NCBI RefSeq assembly: GCF_041435015.1
Contig: NZ_CP107990.1
Coordinates: forward strand, 48,509 to 112,508
Direction: 5' to 3'
Source of the DNA: Streptomyces canus
GTDB lineage: Bacteria; Actinomycetota; Actinomycetes; Streptomycetales; Streptomycetaceae
Length of the DNA stretch: 64,000 nucleotides
The translations under genes and the position numbers were made by a program. Under the pieces are notes generated by a model. It searched no databases. It was not told the DNA's origin and worked only from the letters and a program-made list of their open reading frames with translations. Positions 41,576 to 51,257 of the stretch are shown here, piece after piece; positions within the stretch are counted from its first letter, which is position 1; each line of letters opens with the position of its first letter.

Positions 41576-42829
41576 ATGTCCCTGGTCGATGGGCTACGCA
41601 GCCCCCACACCCCGCTGCGCCGGTTCCTGGACCGTGAACTGTCCGCCGGCGCGAAGCCGTTGCGCGACTCCTACCGCGCCCAGCACCGCGCCGCACACGT
41701 CCTGCATCCGCCGCCCGGCGTCGGCACCGAGGCCGGCACCGTCGGCACGGCGATCGACCAGCGGCTGCGCCTGGCCTTCACCGCGGCCGCGCCCGTCGAC
41801 GACGCCTCCCTGATCGGCATCGAGCTGTCGGGCGGGATCGGCGGCCGCGGCGCGGGCCTTCGGATGCGCGCCGCCGGAAACGAGCTCGCGGTACGCCTGA
41901 CCGAGACGGTGCACCGCCTGGCCCTCGACAACCGGGACCTCCCGGTCGACCACGGCCAGGACGAAGAGGAGGACCTGGCCCGCATGCTCATCGCCGCGGC
42001 CTGGTACCAGGTCCTCGCCCGTACGCCGATCGGCTTCGCCTTCACACCGCTCGCCAAGGCTGCCCTCGAGGACCCCGGCGCCTTCACCTTCGCCCAGCTG
42101 CTGGAGCTCCCGCACCGCGACCTGGTGGCCGATGTCACCAACCAGCTCCACAAGGCCGCCCACGGCCCCCTGGCGGCTCTGCGCGCCCGCACCAGGCCCG
42201 AGGACTGCGTCGGCGGGCCGACGTTCGCCGGCGCCCAGATCACGGCCGACGCCGACCTCGTTGTCGACGGTCTGCTGCTCGACTTCAAGAGCGCCCGCCG
42301 CCCGCTGACAGAGATGTCCCAGCGCACCGCCTGGCAGCTGACCGGCTACCTGCTCCTCGATGCCGCCGACCGGTACCGCATCGACACGGTCGGCCTCTAC
42401 CTGACCCGCTCCGGGGTCCTCGCCTCATGGCCCGTCGACGACTACCTCGCCCTGCTGGGTACCTGCCGCCGCGACCTCACCGAGCTGCGCAGCGTGTTCG
42501 GTGAACTGCTCGCCGGATGCCGGGGCCAGGCCGACGCCCGGTACTTCGGCACGGAGGAAGAGACCGATCGCGTCCGGGAGTTCCTTGAGCGCCTGGCGCC
42601 GATCGCCGGGCCCGGCTGCTGCCCGGTGTGCACCCAGGCCCTGCCCGAGTCCACCCGCCGGCCCCGGAAGTTCTGCACCACCTGGTGCCGCGACCGGGAC
42701 AAAGTCCTCCGGCGCCGCGGACTGCTGCCCGGCGGACCGCGCCTGCTGCTCCCCGCACCACGCAAGCCGTACCGGGACCTCCCCGACGACGCGGAGATTG
42801 TGAGCCTCACACCCCGTCTTCGCAGGTAG
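41576..42829 (+). CDS. Hypothetical protein with PD-(D/E)XK-like domain and C-terminal zinc motif
   Basis: The 417-aa protein has a central segment ITADADLVVDGLLLDFKSAR at about residues 221-240, followed by WQLTGYLLLDAADRYRIDTV and GLYLTRSGVLASW. The D...DxK core and what follows match the C-terminal part of the helicase at 54464-56905 (DADFIVGGLLIDCKAT, LAGYLLLDYDNAYGIDRVGL), so both probably hold a RecB-like nuclease fold. The C-terminus has CCPVCTQALP ... CTTWCRDRD, a zinc site. Parts of a second, broken copy are at 50288-50440 and 51258-51520. It could be a plasmid nuclease for repair or defence. Confidence 0.65.
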   Translation: MSLVDGLRSPHTPLRRFLDRELSAGAKPLRDSYRAQHRAAHVLHPPPGVGTEAGTVGTAIDQRLRLAFTAAAPVDDASLIGIELSGGIGGRGAGLRMRAAGNELAVRLTETVHRLALDNRDLPVDHGQDEEEDLARMLIAAAWYQVLARTPIGFAFTPLAKAALEDPGAFTFAQLLELPHRDLVADVTNQLHKAAHGPLAALRARTRPEDCVGGPTFAGAQITADADLVVDGLLLDFKSARRPLTEMSQRTAWQLTGYLLLDAADRYRIDTVGLYLTRSGVLASWPVDDYLALLGTCRRDLTELRSVFGELLAGCRGQADARYFGTEEETDRVREFLERLAPIAGPGCCPVCTQALPESTRRPRKFCTTWCRDRDKVLRRRGLLPGGPRLLLPAPRKPYRDLPDDAEIVSLTPRLRR

Positions 42830-42992
42830 ACGCGTCGCCCTGTGAGGCTGTCAGGTATGAGGAGCAGCATCGTCCCCGCGACCCGCGGCTGGTGAGGTGC
42901 TGCTTCTGGTCCTGCTGCACGGTGCTGTCCGGCGTGTAGGGAACGTGACTTCGCGAGCACTGGCTCCTGCGGTGATGGCGTTTTCCAGCTGG

Positions 42993-43190
42993 TCACCGGC
43001 AGGCGGCGAGCGCGGTGGTGAGGGCAGAGGCGAGCGTGAGGGTGGCGGCGAAGGCAACGGCGGCGCGGGTGAGCGCGGTGGGGTAGCTGGCACCGTTCAA
43101 GCGGGCCAGTTTTCCTGCCCCTGCGGCTGCCAGTACGGCGACCACGAGCACAAGCGCGATCGTGAGCAGGACGATGGGGATGGGGTTCAC
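42993..43190 (-). CDS. Small two-segment membrane protein, partner of STAND module 2
   Basis: The 65-aa product starts at GTG 43188-43190 after GGAGGAACTC, the same ribosome-binding sequence as its paralogue at 7471-7662. It has VLLTIALVLVVAVLAAAGAG, the conserved loop KLARLNGASYPTALTRA and a second hydrophobic stretch. About three quarters of residues match the paralogue. It is divergent from the STAND gene at 43354. Confidence 0.75.
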   Translation of the reverse strand: MNPIPIVLLTIALVLVVAVLAAAGAGKLARLNGASYPTALTRAAVAFAATLTLASALTTALAACR

Positions 43191-43276
43191 GAGTTCCTCC
43201 GTGGTCTGGCCAGCCGGAGTGCCGACAGATCAGACGGTGCCGGTATCGCCGTTCACTCAAGTCCGCAGTGAGCGCT

Positions 43277-43308
43277 GTTGAACAATGCGCTACAGAGTTG
43301 AACACCGC
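43277..43308. promoter_or_regulatory. Conserved intergenic element, STAND module 2
   Basis: GTTGAACAATGCG, a variable stretch, then GTTGAACACCGC, matching the element at 7749-7780 between the other divergent pair. It contains two direct GTTGAACA copies about 20 bp apart. Confidence 0.5.
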
Positions 43309-43353
43309 CGCGGGGCAGACGCGCGGTACAGGAGACCGGGGGGTGAGGTGGGG

Positions 43354-45792
43354 GTGACACCCTTCGATGCGCTGGCCGAGCTGCGCCGGCAGGTGGACCG
43401 GGCCCGGGTGGCGGCCGGGCTCACCAAGACCGCGCTGGCCGACCGTACAGCCCTGGGACACGTGCGGATCTCGCGGACTACCGTGCAGCAGTTTTTCCGA
43501 GCAGATGGCCCCCTCCCGAGCATGGACACCGTCAATGCCCTCGCGACCGCGTTGAAACTCGACGTGCAGCCTCTGCTCGACCTCCGCGGCCTCGCCGACG
43601 GGGCCGGCGGAGGGCAAGCGCCCGTATCGACTACCCCGTCCGCGCATCGCACTCCCAAGGACAGGCCGCGGCAGGCGAGGTCCGAGCCGCGGCTGATTGG
43701 GCCGATCCCGCGGGCCGCGCTTGCTTTCCAGCCCCGCAGTGAGACGAACCGGCTACGGGCGATGCTGGACGGTGGCGGCACCGCAGTACTGCACGGGCGG
43801 GCAACGTCCGCAGAGGTGGTGGGGGGCGCGCTGGTCGGGATGGGAGGCGTCGGGAAAACCCAACTGGCGGCCGATTACGCCCGGGCGGCCCTGGTTGAGG
43901 GGACAGTGGACGTGGTGGTGTGGGTGACCGCCACCGCCCGGTCTGCAGTCGTCGACCGCCTCGCTCAGGCAGCCGGCGAACTGTGCCCCACCGGGCTGAA
44001 AGCCCCGGAACAGGCCGCCGCCGCTTTTCTGGCGTGGCTCACGCCGAAGCGATCGACCGTCACACCCGTGCGATGGCTGGTGGTCCTGGACGACCTCACC
44101 CATCCCGAGGAGCTGCGCGGGCTGTGGCCGCCGGACAGCCCTCACGGCCGCACCCTGGTCACAACCCGCCGTCAGGACGCCGCCCTCATCGGACCCAACC
44201 GCATCTGCCTGGAGGTCGGCCTGTTCACCCCCGAGCAGGCCACCGCCCACCTCACCAATGCCCTCGCGGCCTACGGACGCACCGAGCACGCAGAGGATCT
44301 CGCCGCGCTGGCTGCGGACATGGGCCTTCTGCCGCTAGCCCTGTCGCAAGCCGCCGCCTACCTCGCCGACACCGGCACCACCGTCACCACCTACAGGCAG
44401 GCGCTCGCCGACCGTGCCACCGCGCTCGGCGAACTCGCCCCCGACCTCCTACCAGACCAGCAGCCCCATACCGTTGCCGCTGCGTGGACGCTGTCCATCG
44501 ACCATGCCGACACCCTCCGCCCGGTAGGCCTCGCCCGCCCGCTCCTCCAACTGGCCGCATGCCTCGACCCCAACGGCATTCCTCGCACCGTTCTGACCAC
44601 CACACCGGTCCGCACCTACCTCGCACACCACCGCACCCCCCTGCCCGGCCACTACCCACCGACCGAAACGACGCCCACGCCAGCCGACACCAATCCGGTC
44701 TCTGTAGCCGATACCGAGCGAGCGATCAGCGCGCTGCGCCGGCTCAGCCTCATCACCCACGACACACCCGCCGCCGTGCGCGTCCACCAGCTTCTCCAGC
44801 ACGCCGTACGCGACACCCTCACCGCACACCAGCACGACGAGACCGCCCGCACTGCGGCCGACGCCCTGCTCACCGCCTGGCCCGACATCGAGTGCGACGC
44901 CCACCTTGCCCAGGCGCTCCGCGCCAACACCACCGTGCTTATCAAACATGCACAGGACGCCCTGTACCGACCAGACGCCCACGGGGTGCTGTACCAGGCT
45001 GGCAACAGCCTGGGCCGGATAGGCCAGGACGCCGCCGCCCGCGACTTCTTTCAGTACCTCACGGACACGACCACCTCGTACCTCGGCGCCAACCACACCG
45101 ACACCCTTGTCGCTCGCGCCAACCTCGCCTACTGGCAAGGGGCAACGGGGGATGCGGTCGGCGCCGCAGACGCCTTCGCCGACCTGCTGGAGGACGCGGC
45201 TCGGGTGTTCGGCGACGACCACCCCGATACCTTCACCATCCGAGCGCAACTGGCTGATTGCCGGGGAGCGACGGGGGATGCGGTCGGCGCCGTGGACGCC
45301 TTCGCCGACCTGCTCGCTGACCGGACGCGAGTGCTGGGCGAGGACCACCTTGACACCCTGGCCGCCCGCAACAACCTTGCCCTCTGGCGTGGCGAGGCGG
45401 GGGATGCGGCCGGTGCTGCAGCGGCCTTCGCCGACCTGCTGGCCGACTGGACCCGGGTGCTCGTCGACGAAGACCACCCCCGGACTCTCGCCACGCGCCA
45501 CAATCTCGCTCGCTGGCGTGGCGAGGCGGGGGATGCGGCCGGTGCTGCAGCGGCCTTCGCCGACCTGCTGGCTGACCGGACCCGGGTGCTCGGCGAAGAC
45601 CACCCCGACACCCTCATCACCCGCGCCAACCTCGCCAGCTGGCGAGGGAAAGCAGGGGATGCGGCCGGCGCCATGGAGGCCTTCGCCGACCTGCTGGCCG
45701 ATTTGACCCGGGTGCTGGGCGAGGACCACCCCGACACCCTGGCCGCCCGCAACAACCTTGCCCGCTGGCGGGGGGAGGCCCGGGAGGAGTGA
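43354..45792 (+). CDS. STAND ATPase: XRE HTH - NB-ARC - TPR (module 2)
   Basis: The 812-aa protein starts at GTG 43354 after GAGGTGGG. Its domain order is the same as in module 1: XRE-like HTH (GLTKTALADRTALGHVRISRTT), NB-ARC with P-loop GMGGVGKTQ and LVVLDDLT, then a winged part ending VHQLLQHAVRDTLT. About six TPR units follow, with consensus GEDHPDTLAARNNLARWRGE, fewer and more diverged than the nine in module 1. The N-terminal 540 residues of the two proteins align without large gaps, while the repeat arrays differ, fitting a conserved switch with variable sensors. It ends in a short GEAREE tail, as if the last repeat were cut. Confidence 0.85.
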   Translation: MTPFDALAELRRQVDRARVAAGLTKTALADRTALGHVRISRTTVQQFFRADGPLPSMDTVNALATALKLDVQPLLDLRGLADGAGGGQAPVSTTPSAHRTPKDRPRQARSEPRLIGPIPRAALAFQPRSETNRLRAMLDGGGTAVLHGRATSAEVVGGALVGMGGVGKTQLAADYARAALVEGTVDVVVWVTATARSAVVDRLAQAAGELCPTGLKAPEQAAAAFLAWLTPKRSTVTPVRWLVVLDDLTHPEELRGLWPPDSPHGRTLVTTRRQDAALIGPNRICLEVGLFTPEQATAHLTNALAAYGRTEHAEDLAALAADMGLLPLALSQAAAYLADTGTTVTTYRQALADRATALGELAPDLLPDQQPHTVAAAWTLSIDHADTLRPVGLARPLLQLAACLDPNGIPRTVLTTTPVRTYLAHHRTPLPGHYPPTETTPTPADTNPVSVADTERAISALRRLSLITHDTPAAVRVHQLLQHAVRDTLTAHQHDETARTAADALLTAWPDIECDAHLAQALRANTTVLIKHAQDALYRPDAHGVLYQAGNSLGRIGQDAAARDFFQYLTDTTTSYLGANHTDTLVARANLAYWQGATGDAVGAADAFADLLEDAARVFGDDHPDTFTIRAQLADCRGATGDAVGAVDAFADLLADRTRVLGEDHLDTLAARNNLALWRGEAGDAAGAAAAFADLLADWTRVLVDEDHPRTLATRHNLARWRGEAGDAAGAAAAFADLLADRTRVLGEDHPDTLITRANLASWRGKAGDAAGAMEAFADLLADLTRVLGEDHPDTLAARNNLARWRGEAREE

Positions 45793-45973
45793 AAGGCATC
45801 ACGCTCTGATCGTTCATGAGGCGCTCTGGCCGGGCACCGTATGCACCAATCAGTGATGCCGACGCCGGGGAAACAACACAAGGAACGGCTTTCCTCGATC
45901 GGGTGTGAAACCCCGTACCCGGGCTGGACGCTGAATGGCCATAGGCCGGACGACGCTAGTTGTGGAACGTCAC

Positions 45974-46755
45974 GTAATTCCCCACCAGCCGCGCCAACTT
46001 CCCCGCCCGCACGTTCGACCGAGGCTGACGCCTCCTGCGGCGAGTGAGCTGCGTGAGATCTGCTCCGGTCGGCTCACCTGATAAGAGTTTTGCTTGTACC
46101 CACTCCATGCCTCAGGATCCTGATGTGGCAGACATTGGACCTACCGAAGACGGGGTGCCGGAGGGGCTGCTGGGCTGGTGCTTGGTGGGCAATGTCGCGT
46201 GGGAAACCGCCCGCGGCGAGGGCGGCCTCGACGTCCAGCGCGGCACGCGGCACTTTGCGCCAGGGGCGTTGTTGTGGATCCCGCCAGTCCGATGGGACCC
46301 GGGCCATTGGCGCGTGCGGGCCGTGGGTCGGCACCGAGGTAACGCTCGCCGGTACGTCAACATGGTCGTGCGTGTGGACGACCTGGAGAACTTCCGGGTA
46401 AAGGGCGTTTACAGCGAGGGCCTTGTCCGTGCCCTCAACGGCTTCGACCACGATCCCGCTGCGCCGCGAACCCTCCAAGACCCGTGGTCTCGCGAGCGGG
46501 CTCAGAGTTGGGCAGACAGCTGGAATCAACCCCGTGAGCTGGTTCGCATCGACGGACGCCTTCAGGTAGGGCTCTTCGTGCCCAACCCTCCGCCCGCGGA
46601 GCTCCAGGTCGACGGTGAGACCCTGCACCTGGCTCACTACAGCGCAAGGGGTCCTCACTACAGCCGCATGCCCCCTCCGGTAGAACGGGCCCCGAAGAGC
46701 TGAGTCGACCTCTCGAACACGCGGGCGGGGAAGTTGACGCCGACTGGGGAATTAC
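45974..46755. repeat. Imperfect terminal inverted repeats bracketing one gene
   Basis: GTAATTCCCCA followed by CAACTTCCCCGCCCGC and TTCGA lies at 45974-46018, and the reverse complement of the same blocks lies at 46713-46755. The pair encloses 0.78 kb carrying the gene at 46107-46703. This looks like a small passenger or MITE-like element. Confidence 0.6.
46107..46703 (+). CDS. Hypothetical protein inside inverted repeats (198 aa)
   Basis: I start at ATG 46107 (MPQDPDVADIGPTEDGVPEG). The protein is beta-rich with LVGNVAWETARGEGGLDVQR, HFAPGALLWIPPVRWDPGHW and NARRYVNMVVRVDDLENFRV. It has many Trp and no membrane segment. I recognise no family. The ribosome-binding site is poor. Its isolation between the inverted repeats suggests that it moves as a unit with them. 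Confidence 0.55.
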   Translation: MPQDPDVADIGPTEDGVPEGLLGWCLVGNVAWETARGEGGLDVQRGTRHFAPGALLWIPPVRWDPGHWRVRAVGRHRGNARRYVNMVVRVDDLENFRVKGVYSEGLVRALNGFDHDPAAPRTLQDPWSRERAQSWADSWNQPRELVRIDGRLQVGLFVPNPPPAELQVDGETLHLAHYSARGPHYSRMPPPVERAPKS

Positions 46756-47019
46756 GGGCTCTGTCGGGGATCTTGTGATGCCACTCGTCTGAGCTGGGCA
46801 TATACCGAGTGTGCGGTTCAGGGGGTTTGGGACGGTTGCTGCCGCATTTAGCTGATGTGGTGGTCGAGTCGATCGAGAGTGCGGCCGGTACGGTCACGTT
46901 CTGCGCTCACTCTGCAGTGCCGACGGCGAGGCGCCCAAGATGCGGGGTGGTGTCGTGGCGTGTGCACGGCCGGTACGCGCGCCGGCTCGTTGACGCGCCC
47001 ATCGGCGGAGCGCCGACAG

Positions 47020-47729
47020 TGAGCTTCTTCAGCGTTGCCGCTCCAGGGTGAGGATGGCCTTGGCGATTGACGTCATTCGATTCGGGCTGCACCGGGACCT
47101 GCGGAAGATGCGCCAGGACTTCAGGCGGGCGACGCCGCGCTCGACCGGCGCTCGTGCAGAGGCCAGTGCCCGGTTGAGGGTCGTCTCGGTGAGGGTGAGT
47201 TTCTGCAGGGGCTTGCGTTTGATGCCGGTGGTCAGCCACGGGCCGCCGCCCTGGTAGGCGAGATCGGCCAGGACGGGAACGCCCTGGCGCCCGCAGATAC
47301 GGATGATCCGGTGGGTGCGGGCCGCGGTTAGGTCGTGAGTCCGGCCCGGCAGAGCGGGTGAGAGCCATAGCAGCCGGCCGTCGGGGTCGGTGACGACCTG
47401 CACGTTCACGCCGTGGCGCCGGTGTTTGTGGGAATAGTCGGCCCGTCCGTCGCCGACCCGGTCGCACTCGGCGAGGGTGCCGTCCAGCAGGACGAAGTCG
47501 GGGTCGGTTTCGCGCAGGACCTTCAACAGACCCGGTGCCCGACCGGCGAGCAGGTCGATGACCTGGCTGGTGTAGGCGTGGGCGGTGGACTCGCTGATCC
47601 CGAACCCGGCGGCGATCTTTGCCAGGGTGGAGTGTTCGCGCAGGTACACCAGTGCCACCATCGCACGCTGGGAGGGCGGAGCTTGCAGCGCCGCTCGCCC
47701 TCACGAGTGACGACCAGCATGGTCACCCA
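47020..47729 (-). mobile_element. IS5-like insertion sequence, copy A (710 bp)
   Basis: Bases 47020-47729 are, reverse-complemented, the same as 49296-50005. The unit encodes an IS5-type DDE transposase. Outer ends TGGGTGACC and TGAGCTTC are only weakly inverted, and no clear target duplication is visible, so the true termini may be lost. Confidence 0.75.
47029..47661 (-). pseudogene. IS5-family transposase, copy A (two frames)
   Basis: The main frame gives 210 aa: [39 protein letters not shown] (first catalytic Asp), [38 protein letters not shown] (second Asp) and [19 protein letters not shown] (Glu). The normal N-terminal extension ([16 protein letters not shown]) lies in the neighbouring frame, so one base is missing in a run of C, or frameshifting is used. 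The same shift is present in copy B. Confidence 0.75.
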
Positions 47730-47940
47730 TCCCAGTTCGCGCAGTGGGCACCCCGTTGGAGATGCTTCTGCGCCGGCGCGGCACGAGACTTGCTGCAACC
47801 GAACTGGCCCAGACCGGCATGTACGTGTTGTGAGAACACCCCAACGTCTGCGGCCGGCCCAACAACATGTGCGGAAGTACCGACGGATCCTCGCGTTTGA
47901 CAGGGAAGCGTTGCGCGTCTCCAAGCGTTTTCGGGACGAG

Positions 47941-49095
47941 ATGACCGCGTCACTGCGACGCCGTAGACGAGCCCAACGAAAGGCCCGCGCCCGACGCTGG
48001 GGCACCATCGCGCTGATCACAGCGGGCGCGGCACTTCTGCTGGTCGGCTTGCCCTACGTAATCTGGCGCGGCCCCTATGTCATCGATGCAGGTCACCTCG
48101 ACGAGGGCGAGTTGAGAAAGGGATCAGCGGCTCTGGTAACGGGCATCCGGACCGCGGTGGTCGCGTTCACCGCTGCCCTGGGCGCTGGCGTTGCTCTGCT
48201 CTACACCGCCCGCACCTACCGCCTGACCCGGCGGGGACAGATCACTGACCGCTTCACCAAGGCTCTCGAACGGCTCGGCTCACCCGAAATCTACGTACGC
48301 ATTGGCGGCGTCCTCGCTCTCGAACAGATCGTTCAGGACACACCCGAACAAGCCGCCACGGACGCCGCTCGAGTCCTTGGCCACTTCGTTCGCCATCGAG
48401 CCCCCAAAGCCGAAACCCAGCCCGCCGCAGCTGAGGCCAGCAGCAACCCGCTGCCGACTGAACCGGAGGCCGATGTACAAGCAGCCCTTACGGCCCTCAC
48501 CCGCACTGAATCCCGCACCCATATCGACCCCCGTGAACGGCTCGATCTTCGAGGCCTTCACCTTGCCGGCGCACGACTCCATGGTGCTGATCTCACGGAT
48601 GCCGACCTGATGGGGGCGACGCTCACAGATGCCGACCTCAGCAAGGCGACGCTCACCAGGGCCAACCTGCACTCAGCGTCGCTGACAGGGGCCCAGCTTG
48701 TCGAGGCTCAATTCAGCAGGGCCTACCTTGTCGGGGCAAAACTCACAGGGGCAACCATGTTCAGGGCGACGCTCACAAATGCCGACCTGACCGCCGCGAC
48801 GCTCACAGGTGCCAACCTGTTCAGCGCGACACTCACAGAGGCCGACCTGACCGGGGCGACCCTCACTAGTGCCAACCTAGGCTCGGCGTCGCTCACAGAG
48901 GCGAGGCTTAGCGGGGCGAAACTCACAGAGGTCAGCCTGCGCGAGGCGACGCTGACAAAGGCCGACCTGAGGGCCAGCGACTTGTCGACCGCAAAATCTC
49001 TGGTTCCCGCGCAGATCACTTCGGCCCGTACCGATGAAGACACGAAGTTGCCGCCACGCTTCTATGTCTCGACTGGGGCATCGGCGGTCTCTTGA
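47941..49095 (+). CDS. Membrane pentapeptide-repeat protein
   Basis: I take ATG 47941 (MTASLRRRRRAQRKARARRW) as start; an upstream GTG at 47869 is possible because the IS may have removed the original 5' end. A basic N-terminus and two membrane helices (TIALITAGAALLLVGLPYVIW and ALVTGIRTAVVAFTAALGAG) precede a linker and about 28 pentapeptide repeats of type A(N/D)LxG (GADLTDADLMGATLTDADLS and so on). Pentapeptide repeats form a right-handed beta helix. Some such proteins mimic DNA and protect gyrase, but this membrane version has no known role. It is flanked by inverted copies of one IS. Confidence 0.78.
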   Translation: MTASLRRRRRAQRKARARRWGTIALITAGAALLLVGLPYVIWRGPYVIDAGHLDEGELRKGSAALVTGIRTAVVAFTAALGAGVALLYTARTYRLTRRGQITDRFTKALERLGSPEIYVRIGGVLALEQIVQDTPEQAATDAARVLGHFVRHRAPKAETQPAAAEASSNPLPTEPEADVQAALTALTRTESRTHIDPRERLDLRGLHLAGARLHGADLTDADLMGATLTDADLSKATLTRANLHSASLTGAQLVEAQFSRAYLVGAKLTGATMFRATLTNADLTAATLTGANLFSATLTEADLTGATLTSANLGSASLTEARLSGAKLTEVSLREATLTKADLRASDLSTAKSLVPAQITSARTDEDTKLPPRFYVSTGASAVS

Positions 49096-49295
49096 TCAGC
49101 AAGCTAACCGGTGGGGCTGCTCAGGGCCGCGTACGACGGCACTCCCCGGAAGATCGGACATCCTAGACACGCGCGACCGCAGCGCACGAGCGATGGTGAA
49201 AGCGATCGAGATGTCTGACGTCTCAATCACGTTGCTCGGGGGCCTCGTTGGTCATCCATCCTGCCGCACTCGACCTGCCGCATGCGCTCGTGGAG

Positions 49296-50005
49296 TGGGT
49301 GACCATGCTGGTCGTCACTCGTGAGGGCGAGCGGCGCTGCAAGCTCCGCCCTCCCAGCGTGCGATGGTGGCACTGGTGTACCTGCGCGAACACTCCACCC
49401 TGGCAAAGATCGCCGCCGGGTTCGGGATCAGCGAGTCCACCGCCCACGCCTACACCAGCCAGGTCATCGACCTGCTCGCCGGTCGGGCACCGGGTCTGTT
49501 GAAGGTCCTGCGCGAAACCGACCCCGACTTCGTCCTGCTGGACGGCACCCTCGCCGAGTGCGACCGGGTCGGCGACGGACGGGCCGACTATTCCCACAAA
49601 CACCGGCGCCACGGCGTGAACGTGCAGGTCGTCACCGACCCCGACGGCCGGCTGCTATGGCTCTCACCCGCTCTGCCGGGCCGGACTCACGACCTAACCG
49701 CGGCCCGCACCCACCGGATCATCCGTATCTGCGGGCGCCAGGGCGTTCCCGTCCTGGCCGATCTCGCCTACCAGGGCGGCGGCCCGTGGCTGACCACCGG
49801 CATCAAACGCAAGCCCCTGCAGAAACTCACCCTCACCGAGACGACCCTCAACCGGGCACTGGCCTCTGCACGAGCGCCGGTCGAGCGCGGCGTCGCCCGC
49901 CTGAAGTCCTGGCGCATCTTCCGCAGGTCCCGGTGCAGCCCGAATCGAATGACGTCAATCGCCAAGGCCATCCTCACCCTGGAGCGGCAACGCTGAAGAA
50001 GCTCA
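49296..50005 (+). mobile_element. IS5-like insertion sequence, copy B (710 bp)
   Basis: It is the inverted copy of 47020-47729. The two copies enclose 1.57 kb with the pentapeptide-repeat gene, like a composite transposon. Different sequences flank the two copies. Immediately to its right begins an ISL3 transposase fragment. Confidence 0.75.
49364..49996 (+). pseudogene. IS5-family transposase, copy B (two frames)
   Basis: The 210-aa frame is identical to that of copy A, with the same DDE residues and the same frame break upstream of [10 protein letters not shown]. The N-terminal part ([13 protein letters not shown]) is read at about 49318-49356 in the other frame. If the element uses programmed frameshifting, both copies could be active. 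Confidence 0.75.
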
Positions 50006-50290
50006 GTGATCGAACTCGTGGTGCGCCGGTTCAAGTGCCTCAATCCGCAGTGTCCAGCGGTGACGTTCGCCGAGCAGGTCGAAGGGCTGACCAGCCCTCA
50101 TGCCCGGTACACGCCGCTGCTGCGCACACTGCTCACCTCGATCGCCGCGTGTCTGGCCGGTCGGCCAGGTGCGCGGCTCGCGCCCGCGCTGGGCATCCGC
50201 GTCGCCAAGGACAAGCTCCTTGACCTTCTCCGCGGCTTACCGGAGTTGCCGCAGTCCAGCGTGCGCGTCCTCGGGGTCGACGACTTCGCG
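50006..50290 (+). pseudogene. ISL3-family transposase fragment
   Basis: From GTG 50006 the frame reads [40 protein letters not shown] and [18 protein letters not shown]. This is the N-terminal zinc and HTH region of an ISL3 transposase, stopping at the first catalytic Asp motif. It is then joined in frame to [12 protein letters not shown], the tail of the 41.6 kb gene, so recombination replaced the rest. Confidence 0.7.
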
Positions 50291-50440
50291 TGCCGCGACC
50301 GGGACAAGGTCCTCCGGCGCCGCGGCTTGCTGCCCGGCGGGCCGCGCCCGCTGCTCCCCGCCCCACGCAAGCCGCTTCTGAACCTCCCACACGACGCGGA
50401 GATTGTGAGCCTTACGCCCGTCTTCTCAGGTAGATGCGAT
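50288..50440 (+). pseudogene. Duplicated 3' end of the PD-(D/E)XK-like gene
   Basis: [18 protein letters not shown], then [20 protein letters not shown] and LTP match the last 45 residues encoded at about 42690-42825, with a few changes. It is fused to the ISL3 fragment. No independent start is visible. Confidence 0.7.
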
Positions 50441-50478
50441 GTCCTGCGAGACCGTGACACCGCTGGTATCCGTGCGCC

Positions 50479-51141
50479 CTATGTAGCACTCAGCGTCGAG
50501 CATTTAGCAGAGAGTGCCTTCGCCAGTTCGGTGAAGTGTGCTTGTCGATCCCACAAACCTTCCCAGTCGCTTCTATAGTTCTTCTTGGAAGCTATTTCAG
50601 ACGGAAGCCTAGTCAGCATGCCACCCAAATCGCTGATCATGTGCGCGGGGTCATCCTTCGAGGGGAACGTCAACCCAGCCGCCGTGTAGCTGGCCATGGA
50701 ATCGCCCAACTCCTCGGCGACACGCTTCTCATGCGCAACTGATCCGCGATAGCCAGTTAGGACGTCCACGGGTTCCGGATTATCTCCGTCACCACGTGTA
50801 GCCACTTGATCCTTTACCCCTTGGAGGGCTACTACCATGCCGGAGATCACCTTCTCGGTCCTCGTGCAGGTCGCCACTTGGGCAGCGGTGCGCCTATCGC
50901 GATCATCGCTGCTTGGTTTGGAATCCCTCGCCCATTGATTAGAAGCAAGCAGTCCCAACACCGCACCCAGTGCTGCGGCAGCGGCAGCACCGCCGAAGTA
51001 CTTTGCGTGATCGCCCCAGTGATAGGGGCGCTGCGCCAAATTTAAAATGAATCCTGCCAACAGGGTAAGCAGCGTTGCTAAGATGGCAAAGATCCACTGA
51101 TGCAGCTCCATCCGGTCATGGTCCCACACCGTTGACCCCAT
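50479..51141 (-). CDS. Membrane-anchored hypothetical protein (220 aa)
   Basis: The frame starts at ATG 51141 or, ten codons later, at [14 protein letters not shown]. Two membrane helices at the N-terminus ([20 protein letters not shown] and [20 protein letters not shown]) precede a soluble domain with [20 protein letters not shown] and [20 protein letters not shown]. The codon pattern is less GC-rich than the neighbours, suggesting separate origin. No family is recognised. Confidence 0.62.
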   Translation of the reverse strand: MGSTVWDHDRMELHQWIFAILATLLTLLAGFILNLAQRPYHWGDHAKYFGGAAAAAALGAVLGLLASNQWARDSKPSSDDRDRRTAAQVATCTRTEKVISGMVVALQGVKDQVATRGDGDNPEPVDVLTGYRGSVAHEKRVAEELGDSMASYTAAGLTFPSKDDPAHMISDLGGMLTRLPSEIASKKNYRSDWEGLWDRQAHFTELAKALSAKCSTLSAT

Positions 51142-51257
51142 GCCTATAGGTCTACAACACGTCCGATGATCAAGAAAATGCGCGAGGTCACGCTCGCCCT
51201 ACCTCTGATCATCGGCCGCCGCTATGACGCCTTAATAGTCATTCCATTTTAAGTCTG

